64,000 bases of DNA from Pseudoflavonifractor sp. MSJ-37. Lineage in GTDB: Bacteria; Bacillota; Clostridia; Oscillospirales; Oscillospiraceae. The DNA is taken from the NCBI RefSeq assembly GCF_018917965.1, contig NZ_JAHLPP010000007.1, positions 1 through 64,000 on the forward strand, given 5' to 3'. A program made the translations under genes and the position numbers. The first letter of the stretch is position 1. The number at the start of each line of letters is the position of its first letter. Under the pieces are notes generated by a model that saw nothing but the letters and a program-made list of their open reading frames with translations, made no database searches and had not been told where the DNA came from. Shown here one piece after another: positions 52,535 to 64,000 of this stretch.

Positions 52535-53917
52535 TTATCCCTCCTTTTTCGGGAGGTACTTCTCGATGAACTCCGGCTTGATGCGCTTCAGCTCCGCGGG
52601 CGGCAGGATGCTCAGCAGCTCCCAGCCCAGCTGGAGGGTCTCCTCGATGGTCCGGTTGGTGTCGTTGCCCTGGGAGACATAGCGCTTCTCGAACTCGTCA
52701 GCGAACTTGGCGTACAGCAGGTCGGTGGGGCTCAGGGCGGCCTCGCCCAGGATGGACATGAGTTCCTTGTTCTCCTTGCCGGTGGAATACGCGGCGAAGA
52801 GCTGGTTCATGGTGCCGGCGTGGTCCTCGCGGGTCTTGCCCACGCCGATGCCCTTGTCCTTCAGACGGGACAGGGAGGGCAGCACGTCCACGGGCGGGTT
52901 GATGCCCTTGCGGTAGAGCTCCCGGCTCAGGATGATCTGGCCCTCGGTGATATAGCCGGTCAGGTCGGGGATGGGATGGGTCTTGTCATCCTCGGGCATG
53001 GTCAGGATGGGGATCAGAGTGATAGAGCCGGGCTTGCCCAGCTGACGGCCGGCGCGCTCGTAGATGGTGGCCAGGTTGGTGTACAGGTAGCCGGGGTAGC
53101 CGCGGCGGCCGGGGACCTCTTTCTTGGCCGCGGAGACCTCACGCAGGGCCTCGGCGTAGTTGGTGATGTCGGTCAGGATGACCAGCACGTGCATCCCCTT
53201 CTCGAAGGCCAGATACTCGGCGGCGGTGAGGGCCATCCGGGGGGTGGCGATACGCTCGACGGCGGGGTCGTTGGCCAGGTTGGTGAACAGCACGGTACGG
53301 TCGATGGCGCCGGTGCGCTTGAACTCCTGCACGAAGAAGTCGGACTCCTCGAAGGTGATGCCGATGGCGGCGAACACCACGGCGAAGTTGCCGGCGTCAT
53401 CGCCCAGCACCTTGGCCTGACGGGCGATCTGGGCGGCCAGGGCCGCATGGGGCAGGCCGGAGCCAGAGAAGATCGGCAGCTTCTGGCCGCGGACCAGGGT
53501 GTTCAGGCCGTCGATCGTAGAGATGCCGGTCTGGATGAACTCGTTGGGGTAGTCACGGGCGGCCGGGTTCATGGCCAGACCGTTGATGTCCCGGTGCTCC
53601 TCGGCCAGGATCTCGGGACCGCCGTCGATGGGGCGGCCCATGCCGTTGAACACGCGGCCCAGCATATCGCCGGACACGCCCAGCTCCAGAGGATGCCCCA
53701 GGAACCGGATCTTGGAATCCTTCAGATTGATGCCGGCGCTGGCCTCGAAAAGCTGGACCACGGCGTTGTCGCCGTTGACCTCCAGCACCTGGCAGCGGCG
53801 GACGGTGCCGTCGGGCAGCTCGATCTCGCCCAGCTCGTCATAGCCCACGCCCTTGACACGGCGGACCACCATCAGAGGACCGTTGACCTCCTGGATCGTC
53901 TTATATTCGCGGATCAT
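52535..53917 (-). CDS. atpB: V-type ATPase subunit B
   Basis: 460 residues. Non-catalytic nucleotide-binding subunit: [36 protein letters not shown] and [32 protein letters not shown]. No Walker A lysine in the usual place, as expected for B. ATG overlaps the atpA stop by four bases. Confidence 0.97.
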   Translation of the reverse strand: MIREYKTIQEVNGPLMVVRRVKGVGYDELGEIELPDGTVRRCQVLEVNGDNAVVQLFEASAGINLKDSKIRFLGHPLELGVSGDMLGRVFNGMGRPIDGGPEILAEEHRDINGLAMNPAARDYPNEFIQTGISTIDGLNTLVRGQKLPIFSGSGLPHAALAAQIARQAKVLGDDAGNFAVVFAAIGITFEESDFFVQEFKRTGAIDRTVLFTNLANDPAVERIATPRMALTAAEYLAFEKGMHVLVILTDITNYAEALREVSAAKKEVPGRRGYPGYLYTNLATIYERAGRQLGKPGSITLIPILTMPEDDKTHPIPDLTGYITEGQIILSRELYRKGINPPVDVLPSLSRLKDKGIGVGKTREDHAGTMNQLFAAYSTGKENKELMSILGEAALSPTDLLYAKFADEFEKRYVSQGNDTNRTIEETLQLGWELLSILPPAELKRIKPEFIEKYLPKKEG

Positions 53918-55689
53918 GCGTCCAGTCCTCCTTTCGCCACGCAGGCGTCGATCTCACTGGCCATGTCACGGACCAGATCGGAGTAGGCCTGCACATAGCT
54001 GGTCTCCTCCACGCTCTTGGCGCGGCCCAGCTTCTCGCGGCTGGGGATGACGAAGAGGTCGGCGGTCTGGGCGCCCTTGCCCACGGCCTCGCGGCAGAGC
54101 TTGTCGTAGTTCAGGATCAGAGCCAGCAACTTCTCCTGACGGTCGTAGCTAGAGTAGCTGTCCACGTCCACGAAGGCGTTCTGCTGGAGGAAATCCTCCC
54201 GGATCATCTTGGCAGTCTCCAACGTGAGCTGATCGGCGGGGGACAGAGAGTCCTTGCCCACCAGCTGGACGATCTCGTTCAGAGCCGACTCCTCCTGGAG
54301 GATGGTCATGGCCTTCTCACGGTCGTCCAGGAAGCCCCTGCCCAGCTTCTCATCGAACCAGGGCTTCAGGGAGTCCAGATACAGGGAGTAGGAATTGAGC
54401 CAGTTGATGGCGGGGAAGTGGCGCTTGTAGGCCAGGGAGGAATCCAGGGCCCAGAACACCTTGACGATCCGCATGGTCGCCTGGCTGACCGGCTCGGACA
54501 GGTCGCCGCCGGGAGGCGACACCGCGCCCACGGCGGTCAGCGAACCCCGGCGCTCGCTGTCGGAGCCCATGCACTCCACCATGCCGGCCCGCTCATAGAA
54601 CTGGGCCAGACGAGAGGACAGATAGGCGGGATAGCCTTCCTCGCCGGGCATCTCTTCCAGACGGCCGGACATCTCACGGAGGGCCTCGGCCCAGCGGGAG
54701 GTGGAGTCGGCGATGACGGCCACGTCGTAGCCCATGTCGCGGAAGTACTCGGCGATGGTGATGCCGGTGTAGATGGACGCCTCACGGGCGGCCACGGGCA
54801 TATCGGAGGTATTGGCGATCAGCACGGTCCGCTTCATCAGGGACTCGCCGGTGCGGGGATCCTTCAGCTCGGGGAACTCCCGGAGCACGTCGGTCATCTC
54901 GTTGCCGCGCTCGCCGCAGCCGATGTAGATCACGATGTCCACGTCGGCCCACTTGGCCAGCTGGTGCTGGACCACCGTCTTGCCGGAGCCGAAGGGGCCG
55001 GGCACGGCGGCGGTGCCGCCCTTGGCGATGGGGAACAGGGTGTCGATGATCCGCTGTCCCGAGCACAGGGGGGCCTTGGGGGGATACTTGTGCTTATAGG
55101 GCCGGCCCACACGGACAGGCCACTTCTGGACCATGGTGAGGGCGTGCTCTTCGCCCTTGCTGTCCTTCAGGACGGCCACGGTCTCGTCCACGGTGTAGTC
55201 GCCGGCGGCGGAGACGGACACCAGAGTGCCGCTCATCTTGGGGGGCACCATGATCTTGTGGAGCACCACGCTGGTCTCCTGCACGGTGCCGATCACGTCG
55301 CCGCCCTGGACGGTGTCACCGGCCTTGGCGACGGGCTGGAAGGCCCACTTCTTGTCCCGGCTCAGGGCGGGGACCTCGATGCCGCGGGTGATGTTGGCGC
55401 CGGCCTTCTTCATGATCTCCTCCAGCGGGCGCTGGATGCCGTCGTAGATGTTCTCGATGAGGCCGGGGCCCAGCTCCACCGCCAGAGGGGAGCCGGTGGT
55501 GACCACCTCCGCGCCGGGGCCGAGGCCGGAGGTCTCCTCATAGACCTGGATCGACGCAGAGTCTCCGTTCATGTTCAGGATCTCGCCGATCAGATGCTGC
55601 TCGCCCACGCGGACCACGTCGGCCATGTTGGCGTCCTCCATCCCGGTGGCGACCACCAGAGGACCGGACACCTTGACGATCTTTCCCAT
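53914..55689 (-). CDS. atpA: V-type ATPase catalytic subunit A
   Basis: 591 residues. Walker [10 protein letters not shown], the long non-homologous region typical of V/A-type A subunits (about 120-190), and [30 protein letters not shown] with the catalytic Glu region. ATG at 55689 with AAGGT upstream. ATP hydrolysis here drives the rotor. Confidence 0.97.
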   Translation of the reverse strand: MGKIVKVSGPLVVATGMEDANMADVVRVGEQHLIGEILNMNGDSASIQVYEETSGLGPGAEVVTTGSPLAVELGPGLIENIYDGIQRPLEEIMKKAGANITRGIEVPALSRDKKWAFQPVAKAGDTVQGGDVIGTVQETSVVLHKIMVPPKMSGTLVSVSAAGDYTVDETVAVLKDSKGEEHALTMVQKWPVRVGRPYKHKYPPKAPLCSGQRIIDTLFPIAKGGTAAVPGPFGSGKTVVQHQLAKWADVDIVIYIGCGERGNEMTDVLREFPELKDPRTGESLMKRTVLIANTSDMPVAAREASIYTGITIAEYFRDMGYDVAVIADSTSRWAEALREMSGRLEEMPGEEGYPAYLSSRLAQFYERAGMVECMGSDSERRGSLTAVGAVSPPGGDLSEPVSQATMRIVKVFWALDSSLAYKRHFPAINWLNSYSLYLDSLKPWFDEKLGRGFLDDREKAMTILQEESALNEIVQLVGKDSLSPADQLTLETAKMIREDFLQQNAFVDVDSYSSYDRQEKLLALILNYDKLCREAVGKGAQTADLFVIPSREKLGRAKSVEETSYVQAYSDLVRDMASEIDACVAKGGLDA

Positions 55690-55758
55690 AGGCTGTATAC
55701 CTTCTTTCCACACGCCCGTCGGCGGATCCGGCGGGCGATGCTCGATGTCTGATGCTTG

Positions 55759-56067
55759 TTAGAGGATATCCGCGCCCACGGCGCGCTCCACGGCGCTCTT
55801 CACATTGGCCATGCCGATGCCCAGAGAGCCCTCTGTGCCGGGGATCAGGATGATCGCAGGGGTGACCGCGTCCTTATAGCGGTCCACGTCGGCCTTCATC
55901 TGGGCGGCGGCCTGCTCGGTGAGGTAGATCACCGCGTAGTCCCGCTTGGCCAGGGCGTGGAGGGTCCTGCGGGCCTCCTCCATGCTCTCCACGGGGAACA
56001 CGTCCAGCCCCAGGGCTTTGAAGCCCAGGACGCTGTCCTTGTCCCCCAATACGGCGATCTTATACAT
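55759..56067 (-). CDS. atpF: V-type ATPase subunit F
   Basis: 102 residues. MYKIAVLGDKDSVLGFKALG start and YAVIYLTEQAAAQM are typical. The ATG lies inside the end of atpC (8-bp overlap). Confidence 0.94.
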   Translation of the reverse strand: MYKIAVLGDKDSVLGFKALGLDVFPVESMEEARRTLHALAKRDYAVIYLTEQAAAQMKADVDRYKDAVTPAIILIPGTEGSLGIGMANVKSAVERAVGADIL

Positions 56068-57061
56068 AGGGTTCACGCAGCCTTTCCCGGATGGTGTCCG
56101 CGTCCAGACCGGCCATGCGGCCGGACAGGATCGTGCGGATGGCGGTGAGCTCCGCCTCTCTGGCGTAGAGATAGCCCACCACCGGCTGGTCCCCGAAGGG
56201 GATCCGCTTGGCCTGGCGCAGGTAGCCGCCCACCGCGTCGTCACAGGCCCGCTCGAAGGCGGTGAAGGAGCCCTCCCCCGCCGTGGTCAGGCCCACGCCC
56301 AGCGCGGCGGCGTCCGCCAGCGGGCCGCCCCGGAAGATCCGGGTCAGCTCGTTGGGCTTGGCCTCCCGCAGGGTGTGCTCCTCCACATGGCCGCCGGGCA
56401 CCAGGGCCTGGGCCAGGAAGTCGCCGTTCTTGCCCATCCGGGCCGCCCGGACCACCGAGCGCAGGTTGGCCGTGTCGGCCAGCAGGGCCACATAGCCCTC
56501 CAGGAAGGTGCTCCCGCTCTCCTTGGCGGCGGCGGTCATCTCCCGGAAGTATGCCTTGTCCAGGATGAAGTCGGCCTGCTGAGGATCGCCGGAGGCGGCC
56601 AGGGTCTCCTTGGCGGCCTTGGCGGCCGCCCGGAAGGCATCGCTGCACTCCCGCAGATCGTCCCGGCGGAACTCCTCCGTCAGCGTGGGGGGCGCGTAGC
56701 GCCCGCCGCTGGAGAGATACAATCCCGCGTCCACCCCCATGGCCTCCGCCTTGATGAGCGTCTTGATGTTGTGATAGTCGTATTTCATCTGGAACACGTC
56801 GATCAGATGTTTGTCCGGCACCGCAGAGCGCAGGTCCTGATAGACGCCGTCACGGGCCCGGGTCAGCACCCGGTCCAGCCCGTTGGCGGTGAGCGTCGGG
56901 ATCTCGTCGTACCCGCACTCGCCCAGGACCTTCACGGCCTCCTCATCGGTCCGCGCATCGATCATCCGCTCCATGCGCTCCCGGGTCAGGAGGCGGTTCT
57001 CCATGGCCCGCACCCGAGTCGAGATGCTGAGATAGTCTGTGTCTTTCCGCTTTCTGGCCAA
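56060..57061 (-). CDS. atpC: V-type ATPase subunit C (d-like)
   Basis: 333 residues, all helical, with the repeated three-bundle pattern of V-type C/AC39: RVRAMENRLLTRERMERMID, HLIDVFQMKYDYHNIKTLIKAEA and ERACDDAVGGYLRQAKRIPFG. Socket between rotor shaft and membrane ring. Confidence 0.94.
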   Translation of the reverse strand: MARKRKDTDYLSISTRVRAMENRLLTRERMERMIDARTDEEAVKVLGECGYDEIPTLTANGLDRVLTRARDGVYQDLRSAVPDKHLIDVFQMKYDYHNIKTLIKAEAMGVDAGLYLSSGGRYAPPTLTEEFRRDDLRECSDAFRAAAKAAKETLAASGDPQQADFILDKAYFREMTAAAKESGSTFLEGYVALLADTANLRSVVRAARMGKNGDFLAQALVPGGHVEEHTLREAKPNELTRIFRGGPLADAAALGVGLTTAGEGSFTAFERACDDAVGGYLRQAKRIPFGDQPVVGYLYAREAELTAIRTILSGRMAGLDADTIRERLREPYV

Positions 57062-57094
57062 GACAGTTCCTCCTTTCCGGTCTGGGGATCGGGA

Positions 57095-57694
57095 TCACTT
57101 GCCCTCATCGAAGAGGACCTTGGCCACGGCCGCGTCCAAGTCCCGCCGCTGGAGCCGGACCAGGGTGTCGAAGGTGCCGTTGACCTCCACCTCGCCGTCG
57201 CTGAGGATGAAGCCGCCTCCGATGGGGCGGGTCTCCACCGACAGGGTCAGGCGTCCCTTGCCGCCCAGCAGCTCGTTGGCGCGGGTGACCGCGGCCTTGC
57301 CGAAGCGGGGCCGGTCCTTCTGGGAGAAGATGACCTGCTCCTGTCCGGACTGGCTGCCCTCGGCGATGAGCTTGGCCAGCAGTTCCACATACTCGCCCTC
57401 CGGCAGAGCCAGAAGGGCCTCCAGAGCCTTCCGGAAGGTCTCCTCCAGAAGCTCCTGCTTGGCGGCCAGAGTCAGCTTGCGGGCCTCCAGCTGAGCCACG
57501 CTGGCCAGCCGCTCCTCCCGCTCTTCGGCCGCCGCGCGCCCTTTGGTCCGGATGTCCTCGGACTCCTTCTGGGCGCGCTGGCGGTACTGTTCGGCGATCT
57601 CCGCCGCTTCCGCCGCCGCCTTGGCGTCGATCTCAGCGATCTCCTGCTGAGCGTCGGCGCTGATGCGGCTGGTGATCTTGTCGATTCCGTCCAT
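57095..57694 (-). CDS. atpE: V-type ATPase subunit E
   Basis: 199 residues. Long charged N-terminal helix (Ala/Glu-rich, to about 110) and a globular C-terminal domain with GGGFILSDGEVEVNGTFDTLV. Peripheral stalk subunit paired with the G/H subunit. Confidence 0.93.
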   Translation of the reverse strand: MDGIDKITSRISADAQQEIAEIDAKAAAEAAEIAEQYRQRAQKESEDIRTKGRAAAEEREERLASVAQLEARKLTLAAKQELLEETFRKALEALLALPEGEYVELLAKLIAEGSQSGQEQVIFSQKDRPRFGKAAVTRANELLGGKGRLTLSVETRPIGGGFILSDGEVEVNGTFDTLVRLQRRDLDAAVAKVLFDEGK

Positions 57695-57715
57695 AAATCT
57701 CTCCTATTTGTGCGG

Positions 57716-60203
<2,488 letters not shown>

Positions 60204-60204
<1 letters not shown>

Positions 60205-60518
60205 CAGGCATCCACTACCCTTCTGACGATAAGTGCCACGGCCTCAGCCATCCGGCCCTCAGCCGCCTGACGAAGTGCCCCGCAGGACTGCTTCGTCTCT
60301 TCCAGGACCTGTTCCGTATGATGAGAGGCACGCTCCTCGGCCTCAGCCATATACCCTTTCACCTGCGCCTCGGCTTCCGCTCTGGCCTTCGCCAGGAGCT
60401 CCTCGCCGGCGCCGCGTGCTTCGGCGACGGTCTGCTTGGCCCTGGCCTGTGCCTCGTTCTTCTGCCGCTGGGTCAGGTCCTCGGTCTCGGTCACTTGCTT
60501 GATCCCTTCCAGAGACAT
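60204..60518 (-). CDS. V-type ATPase G/H-type peripheral stalk subunit
   Basis: 104 residues, almost a single Ala/Glu/Lys/Arg-rich helix (QARAKQTVAEARGAGEELLAKARAEAEAQ), as in AhaH/G subunits. ATG at 60518 with GGTGAAGAG upstream. First gene of the operon; the longer frame before it is in the promoter region. Confidence 0.9.
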
Positions 60519-60569
60519 CTCTTCACCGCCTTTCATTGCTCGTATGCGATAGCAGATCCTTCGTGATTT

Positions 60570-60598
60570 GTTATAAACTCTCCATAGGATCTTGTAAA
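60570..60598 (-). promoter_or_regulatory. Proximal promoter P1 of the V-ATPase operon
   Basis: Minus strand: -35 TTTACA (60598-60593), 17-nt spacer and -10 TATAAC (60575-60570), 52 bp before the first start codon. Confidence 0.75.
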
Positions 60599-60599
60599 A

Positions 60600-60628
60600 A
60601 TGATACTTGAATTTCGTACGAATTGCAA
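60600..60628 (-). promoter_or_regulatory. Distal promoter P2 of the V-ATPase operon with TTCGTACGAA palindrome
   Basis: Minus strand: -35 TTGCAA (60628-60623), 17-nt spacer and -10 TATCAT (60605-60600). The spacer contains the perfect 10-bp palindrome TTCGTACGAA, a possible operator. It lies directly upstream of P1. Confidence 0.65.
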
Positions 60629-60913
60629 GTTTGATTTTTCGACCTTTCAAATCGAGATCCACGGTCGCTTTTTAACTAAACTCATGAGTATATATGCCGT
60701 TTTTTGTTAAAATTTTGACTATTATACGGCTTTTGAACGTCCTCCCGCCACCATCTCCATCCATTTTCTGGATGGAGAAGTTTCACCGTTATTTTTGTTC
60801 AAAATGTATATCCTTCTCCATCCGTATCATTTTTCTGTCCTTTCACCCGCTCATCCTATCCCTTCGAGGCGGCGCACATCCCTGTTCCGCCCCGTCCAGA
60901 TCCGGATGAGCGC

Positions 60914-60957
60914 AAAAGAGACCGGCGGTCCCTTCTTGTCGGGACCGCCGGTCTCTT
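60914..60957 (-). terminator. Terminator of the DUF4015 operon
   Basis: A 17-bp perfect stem (60916-60932 with 60941-60957) followed on the minus strand by TTTTGC. It begins 4 bp after the stop at 60961. Confidence 0.92.
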
Positions 60958-60960
60958 GTC

Positions 60961-62049
60961 TCATATTTCGTTCAGGATGGCCCAGCTCTCCGCCGTGCTC
61001 CCGGCAGCTGTGCCTACCGTCACCAGCAGGCAGTCCGGTGTCTCCGCGCCGGCCGTCTTGAGGGCCTGCACCGCATCGGCCCGGCTGGTGCCGCCCAGAT
61101 CGGCCCAGATGCGGTCCGCATCCCGCAGGAGAGCGGCCACGCTCTGTCCGCTGGCCTCATCGAAGCCTCCGGTCAGTACGCCGCCGCTGGTGCGGATGGA
61201 GAGCTTCACATCAGGATAGGAGGCCAGCGCCGCCTTGATCTGATCGTAGAAAGCGGATACTACGGTCTGGAACTGTGCGGCGTCATAGGCCTCGCCCACC
61301 TTGATATAGCCCAGATGGCCGCTGGTGGGATAGCCGCAGTTGTCCAGCAGGATCTCATCGAAGCCCAGCTTGGCCAGCTCCACGCACACATCGGTCACAT
61401 ACTGTCGGGCCTCCGCGCTGGTGGGGCTCAGCCAGCGCACATCGCCGCTGTCCCGCCAGTTGTAGCCGCTGTTGGTCTTGATGCCCAGTCTGGGGATGGC
61501 ATAGGGGACCTTGTTGTCCCGGAAGCAGGACACCCGGGCCACCGTGTGGAGCTCCGTGCCGTTCAGGGCCTGGACCGCGGCGTTCAGGCCGGCATCCGAG
61601 GCCGAAGCCCCCGCCTGCTTGGCCGTTTCCAGATTGGAGACATAGCCCAGACTGCCGTCATCGGCCTTCATGTCGAAGACGGCCGTGTCCGCGCCCAGCT
61701 CCGCAAGCTGAGCCGCGGCGGTGCCGTCGCTCAAGGCCGTCCGGGGCAGGAGGGCGGCATGGACCGGCTGTTCCGGCTCCGGAGTGGGGGTCGGCGCCGT
61801 GGTCACCACCACGATGGGTTCGCTGCCCTCCGGCGGTGTGGGGTCCGGATCCTTCTTCCCATCCAGGAAGGGGAGGCTGAGATGGGGCCCGTCCTTCGTA
61901 AAGACCATGTGGTCCTCCTGGAGGAAGAAGAGCGCCAATACCGCTGCCAGCACCACGGCCAACACACCGACCACGACCTTCATCGCGGTGCGGCCCCTGG
62001 AACGGCCGCGGTAGCTCCCATATCCATATCGACTGCCGCGTCTTGCCAT
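60961..62049 (-). CDS. DUF4015/GHL-type putative glycoside hydrolase, membrane-anchored
   Basis: 362 residues. Arg/Gly/Tyr-rich cytoplasmic start (RYGYGSYRGRSRGRT), one membrane segment about 23-45, a Pro/Thr-rich linker (TTAPTPTPEPEQP) and a barrel-like catalytic region about 100-355 with VFDMKADDGSLGY, and GFDEILLDNCGYPTSG, typical of the putative glycoside hydrolase family DUF4015. It probably acts on cell-wall sugars outside the membrane. It follows the marR gene by 30 bp. Confidence 0.82.
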   Translation of the reverse strand: MARRGSRYGYGSYRGRSRGRTAMKVVVGVLAVVLAAVLALFFLQEDHMVFTKDGPHLSLPFLDGKKDPDPTPPEGSEPIVVVTTAPTPTPEPEQPVHAALLPRTALSDGTAAAQLAELGADTAVFDMKADDGSLGYVSNLETAKQAGASASDAGLNAAVQALNGTELHTVARVSCFRDNKVPYAIPRLGIKTNSGYNWRDSGDVRWLSPTSAEARQYVTDVCVELAKLGFDEILLDNCGYPTSGHLGYIKVGEAYDAAQFQTVVSAFYDQIKAALASYPDVKLSIRTSGGVLTGGFDEASGQSVAALLRDADRIWADLGGTSRADAVQALKTAGAETPDCLLVTVGTAAGSTAESWAILNEI

Positions 62050-62079
62050 CGTCTATCCCATCCCGTTTCGATCGTTCCT

Positions 62080-62520
62080 TCAGTTCCTGGCCCGCTCCCC
62101 GTCGTCCAGAGCGGTCTCCAGCTTCTCTAAGGCGCTCTTCACCATAGAGCGGTCCTTTTCATCCATTTTGTCCAGCAGAGAGTCGAAATAGCCATTCACA
62201 TCGGTGGCCGTCTTTTCCCGCAGGGCACGGTACTTGTCCGTGACGGAGACGTAGATGACCCGCCGGTCGTTCTCCGAACGCTCCCGCTTGGCCAGCTCCA
62301 GCTTCTCCAGCCGGTCCACGATGCCAGACACGGTGCTGTTGGCGCTCCCGGTCCGCTCCGCCAGCGTACTGATGGGCACAGGCCCCTCCTCCGCCAGTAC
62401 GTTGAGGACCAGTGCCTGGGGGAACGTCAGGTTCAGCCGCCCGAAGTGGGACCGGAACTGCTGTGACATTCGCTGGGTCACGCGCAGATAGGTCATCAGG
62501 ACATTGGATGTCTCTTCCAT
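62080..62520 (-). CDS. MarR-family transcriptional regulator
   Basis: 146 residues. Winged helix: LTFPQALVLNVLAEEGPVPISTLAERTGSANSTVSGIVDRLEKLELAKRERSENDRRVIYVSVTDKY, with the DxRxxxxxLT-like wing (NDRRVIYVSVT). ATG at 62520 has AAGGAGAG upstream. Likely represses its own unit, which includes the DUF4015 gene. Confidence 0.93.
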   Translation of the reverse strand: MEETSNVLMTYLRVTQRMSQQFRSHFGRLNLTFPQALVLNVLAEEGPVPISTLAERTGSANSTVSGIVDRLEKLELAKRERSENDRRVIYVSVTDKYRALREKTATDVNGYFDSLLDKMDEKDRSMVKSALEKLETALDDGERARN

Positions 62521-62583
62521 GGAAATTCTCTCCTTTCCCTGCGTTGCTCTCGGATGACGGCGGCCGTGCCGCGTCGCCTTATC

Positions 62584-62612
62584 AGGATAACACCTGAGAG
62601 CCGGTTTGTCTA
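62584..62612 (-). promoter_or_regulatory. Promoter of marR-DUF4015
   Basis: Minus strand: -35 TAGACA (62612-62607), 17-nt spacer and -10 TATCCT (62589-62584). Confidence 0.6.
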
Positions 62613-62641
62613 TCGTCGTTTCTTCGTTCCATCCATCCGGT

Positions 62642-63280
62642 TCAGCCAACAGCGGGCGTCATGAGCCGCTCCAGCACCACGGCCAGCTCGGCCCGGGTGG
62701 TGGAGGCCTGAGGCCTCAGCTTCCCGGCACTGCCGGAGATGAGGCCCGCGCCCACAGCGTGCTCCATCCCATCCACGGCCCATTTGGAAACGGTCTTGCC
62801 GTCCGTATAGGCGTTCAGTTTTCCCTTGGCCGTATCCAGGCCCTGGACCCGGGCATACTGATAGAGGAAGGCGGCCAGCTGCTCCCGTGTGACTGCGGCA
62901 GTGGGGCTGAACTTCCCCTTGCCGTTGCCGGAGGCGATGCCCTTCTGGGCGGCCCAGGCCACGGCAGTGGTGTACCACATACCGTTCGGCACATCGGTGA
63001 AGCTGGTCCCCTCCGCGCTCGGCGCGCCCGCCAGGTGCCACAGGGCGGTGACCGCCATGCCGCGGGTGACAGGGGTGTTGGGGCTGAACTTCCCGTTCCC
63101 GGTGCCGGCCATGAGTCCGGCGTTGGTGACTTCGCTCACCGCCTCGGCATACCATGCCTTGGCGGACACATCAGTGAAGCTGGCGCCGAAGGCCGGCGTC
63201 AACAGCATCGCCGTACAGGACAGGACGACCAGGAGGCGGCAGAGCCGCTTCCTCCCGGCGCTCTTCTTTTGAACTGTCAT
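62642..63280 (-). CDS. SLH-only cell-wall protein
   Basis: 212 residues. Signal peptide (to about residue 33) and three SLH motifs: FTDVSAKAWYAEAV (about 35), FTDVPNGMWYTTAV (about 95) and a weaker third with VSKWAVDGMEHAV (about 160-205), each followed by the G-x-F-x-P and T-R-x-E/M parts. There is no effector domain, so it may form or fill the S-layer or bind as a regulator of wall anchoring. GGAG upstream; the reading ends with PAVG. Confidence 0.9.
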   Translation of the reverse strand: MTVQKKSAGRKRLCRLLVVLSCTAMLLTPAFGASFTDVSAKAWYAEAVSEVTNAGLMAGTGNGKFSPNTPVTRGMAVTALWHLAGAPSAEGTSFTDVPNGMWYTTAVAWAAQKGIASGNGKGKFSPTAAVTREQLAAFLYQYARVQGLDTAKGKLNAYTDGKTVSKWAVDGMEHAVGAGLISGSAGKLRPQASTTRAELAVVLERLMTPAVG

Positions 63281-63403
63281 CTATGATACACGCTCCTTGT
63301 GACTTGTGAAAGGGTCAGGTCTATCCTACAACACCTTTTTTAATATTCTATGAACAACTGATCCTCATCTATAAATTTTCTGCTTCGCAGGATATCAGAC
63401 CGC

Positions 63404-63432
63404 TTGACTTTCCATCCGCGCCGTGATAGAGT
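63404..63432 (+). promoter_or_regulatory. Promoter of the riboswitch/P-type ATPase unit
   Basis: -35 TTGACT (63404-63409), 17-nt spacer and -10 TAGAGT (63427-63432), just before the riboswitch. Confidence 0.78.
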
Positions 63433-63440
63433 AAAGGCAC

Positions 63441-63585
63441 GCAAAAAGGGAGTAGTACCGTGGACAGACCGTCTGCGGGCGTATCGTCAACATCACGGCG
63501 GGGCCCACCGCCTGGCGATATGCGCCAACTCATTGGCAGCAAGACTTTTTGACGGCCGCTTCGGCTGTCAAAAAGTCTTTTTTTA
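63441..63585 (+). ncRNA. yybP-ykoY (Mn2+) riboswitch with terminator
   Basis: Conserved elements: AAAAAGGGAGTAG at the 5' side (63443-63455), CGTCAACA in the middle (63485-63492) and GGCAGCAAGACTTTTTG at the 3' side. The 3' arm overlaps a strong terminator (stem 63543-63557 with 63563-63577, then TTTTTTT). Mn2+ binding would keep the first stem and relieve termination. It precedes a P-type ATPase, the classic target of this element. Confidence 0.9.
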
Positions 63586-63638
63586 TACCCCTCCCCTGTC
63601 ATCTGCGAAAAAAATGAGAAGTAAGGAGTGTATCGATC

Positions 63639-64000
63639 ATGTCCAAGCCCTGGTACAGCCGTCCGCCCCAGGAGGTCCTGGATGCCCTGGAATGCGGCCG
63701 GAACGGCCTTGCCCCCCAGGAGGCCCAGCGCCGTCTGGCCGAGCACGGTCCCAACCAGCTCCAGGAGGGCAAACGCAAGAGCGTGGCCGCTCTGTTCCTG
63801 GAACAGTTCCAGGATCTGCTGGTGGTCATCCTGCTGGCCGCCGCGGTGATCTCCGCTCTGACGGGCAATGTGGAGAGCACCATCGTCATCTTCGCCGTGC
63901 TGATCCTCAACGCCATCCTGGGCACCGTCCAGTACCTCAAGGCCGAGAAGTCGCTGGAGAGCCTGAAGGCCATGTCCTCCCCCACCGCGAAGGTCCTGCG
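63639..64000 (+). CDS. P-type cation-transporting ATPase, N-terminal fragment (cut by window edge)
   Basis: The first 120 residues are seen. A cation ATPase N-terminal domain (WYSRPPQEVLDALE...GLAPQEAQRRLAEHGPNQL) is followed by membrane helices M1 and M2 (QFQDLLVVILLAAAVISALTG, STIVIFAVLILNAILGTVQ). It resembles Ca2+/Mn2+ P2-type pumps. The Mn2+ riboswitch upstream points to manganese or calcium export. ATG at 63639 with AAGGAG. Confidence 0.9.
   Translation, partial: MSKPWYSRPPQEVLDALECGRNGLAPQEAQRRLAEHGPNQLQEGKRKSVAALFLEQFQDLLVVILLAAAVISALTGNVESTIVIFAVLILNAILGTVQYLKAEKSLESLKAMSSPTAKVL

Larger units (their letters stand above)
60519..60913. other. 395-bp AT-rich regulatory region upstream of the V-ATPase operon
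   Basis: No gene is visible. The left part holds two promoters of the V-ATPase operon. An 8-bp stem CTCCATCC/GGATGGAG lies at 60755-60777, and there are many T-runs. A TATAAT-like box on the minus strand near 60721-60726 has no good -35. Confidence 0.7.

Overview
The window reads as chromosomal DNA of a GC-rich, low-oxygen Clostridium-class Firmicute, most like the Oscillospiraceae (Oscillibacter/Dysosmobacter/Flavonifractor type). This is inferred from four S-layer-homology (SLH) proteins, a V-type ATPase operon, a zinc-type S14, a KOW-domain gene between map and infA, T-box and yybP-ykoY leaders, strong AAGGAGG ribosome sites and sigma-A promoters with 17-bp spacers. No transposase, phage gene or CRISPR array is visible; the gene set is mostly housekeeping, with an accessory, surface-related stretch in the first 24 kb.

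Layout. 1-5.2 kb: the start of an SLH protein, an ArsC/Spx-like thiol protein, a DUF975 membrane protein, a TPM-domain protein with a Gly-rich tail, and a TelA/XpaC pair whose 3' end has been partly duplicated around a hairpin-rich insert. 5.4-8.2 kb (+): threonine ammonia-lyase, rpe and recR. 8.3-11.6 kb (-): a PadR-controlled operon of two DUF2812 membrane proteins plus a flavoprotein reductase. 11.7-13.8 kb (-): a divergent tryptophanase/tyrosine phenol-lyase-like gene behind a T-box leader, and tRNA-fMet and tRNA-Leu. 14-16.3 kb: prfB and a PadR-type regulator. 16.4-23 kb (-): two SLH enzymes, one a 1020-residue 5'-nucleotidase/SLH/hydrolase fusion, and an orphan PTS IIC-like protein, the last divergent from a lipoate ligase.

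24.8-41.3 kb (-): one long S10-spc-alpha cluster from rpsJ to rplQ (32 genes including secY, adk, map, infA, rpmJ and rpoA), with its own promoter, a 270-nt leader and an unusual 343-bp gap carrying an internal promoter between rpsN and rpsH. 41.3-49 kb (-): a tightly overlapping shikimate operon, aroF-aroB-aroA-aroC-pheA-aroK-aroQ-aroE, preceded by a leader peptide rich in Phe, Tyr and Trp codons and an intrinsic terminator, which is a ribosome-mediated attenuator. 49.1-50.6 kb: a TatD nuclease and its linked radical-SAM protein.

51.8-60.6 kb (-): a nine-gene V-type ATPase operon (G/H-I-K-E-C-F-A-B-D) whose K subunit keeps the Na+-ligand residues. 61-63.3 kb (-): a DUF4015 glycoside-hydrolase-like protein, a MarR regulator and a pure SLH protein. 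The right edge holds a yybP-ykoY (Mn2+) riboswitch in front of a P-type cation ATPase cut by the window.

The most striking theme is control of aromatic amino acids by two RNA mechanisms in one window: the aro operon seems to sense charged tRNA-Phe/Tyr/Trp through a leader peptide, while the lyase-like gene seems to sense uncharged tRNA, probably tRNA-Tyr, through a T-box.
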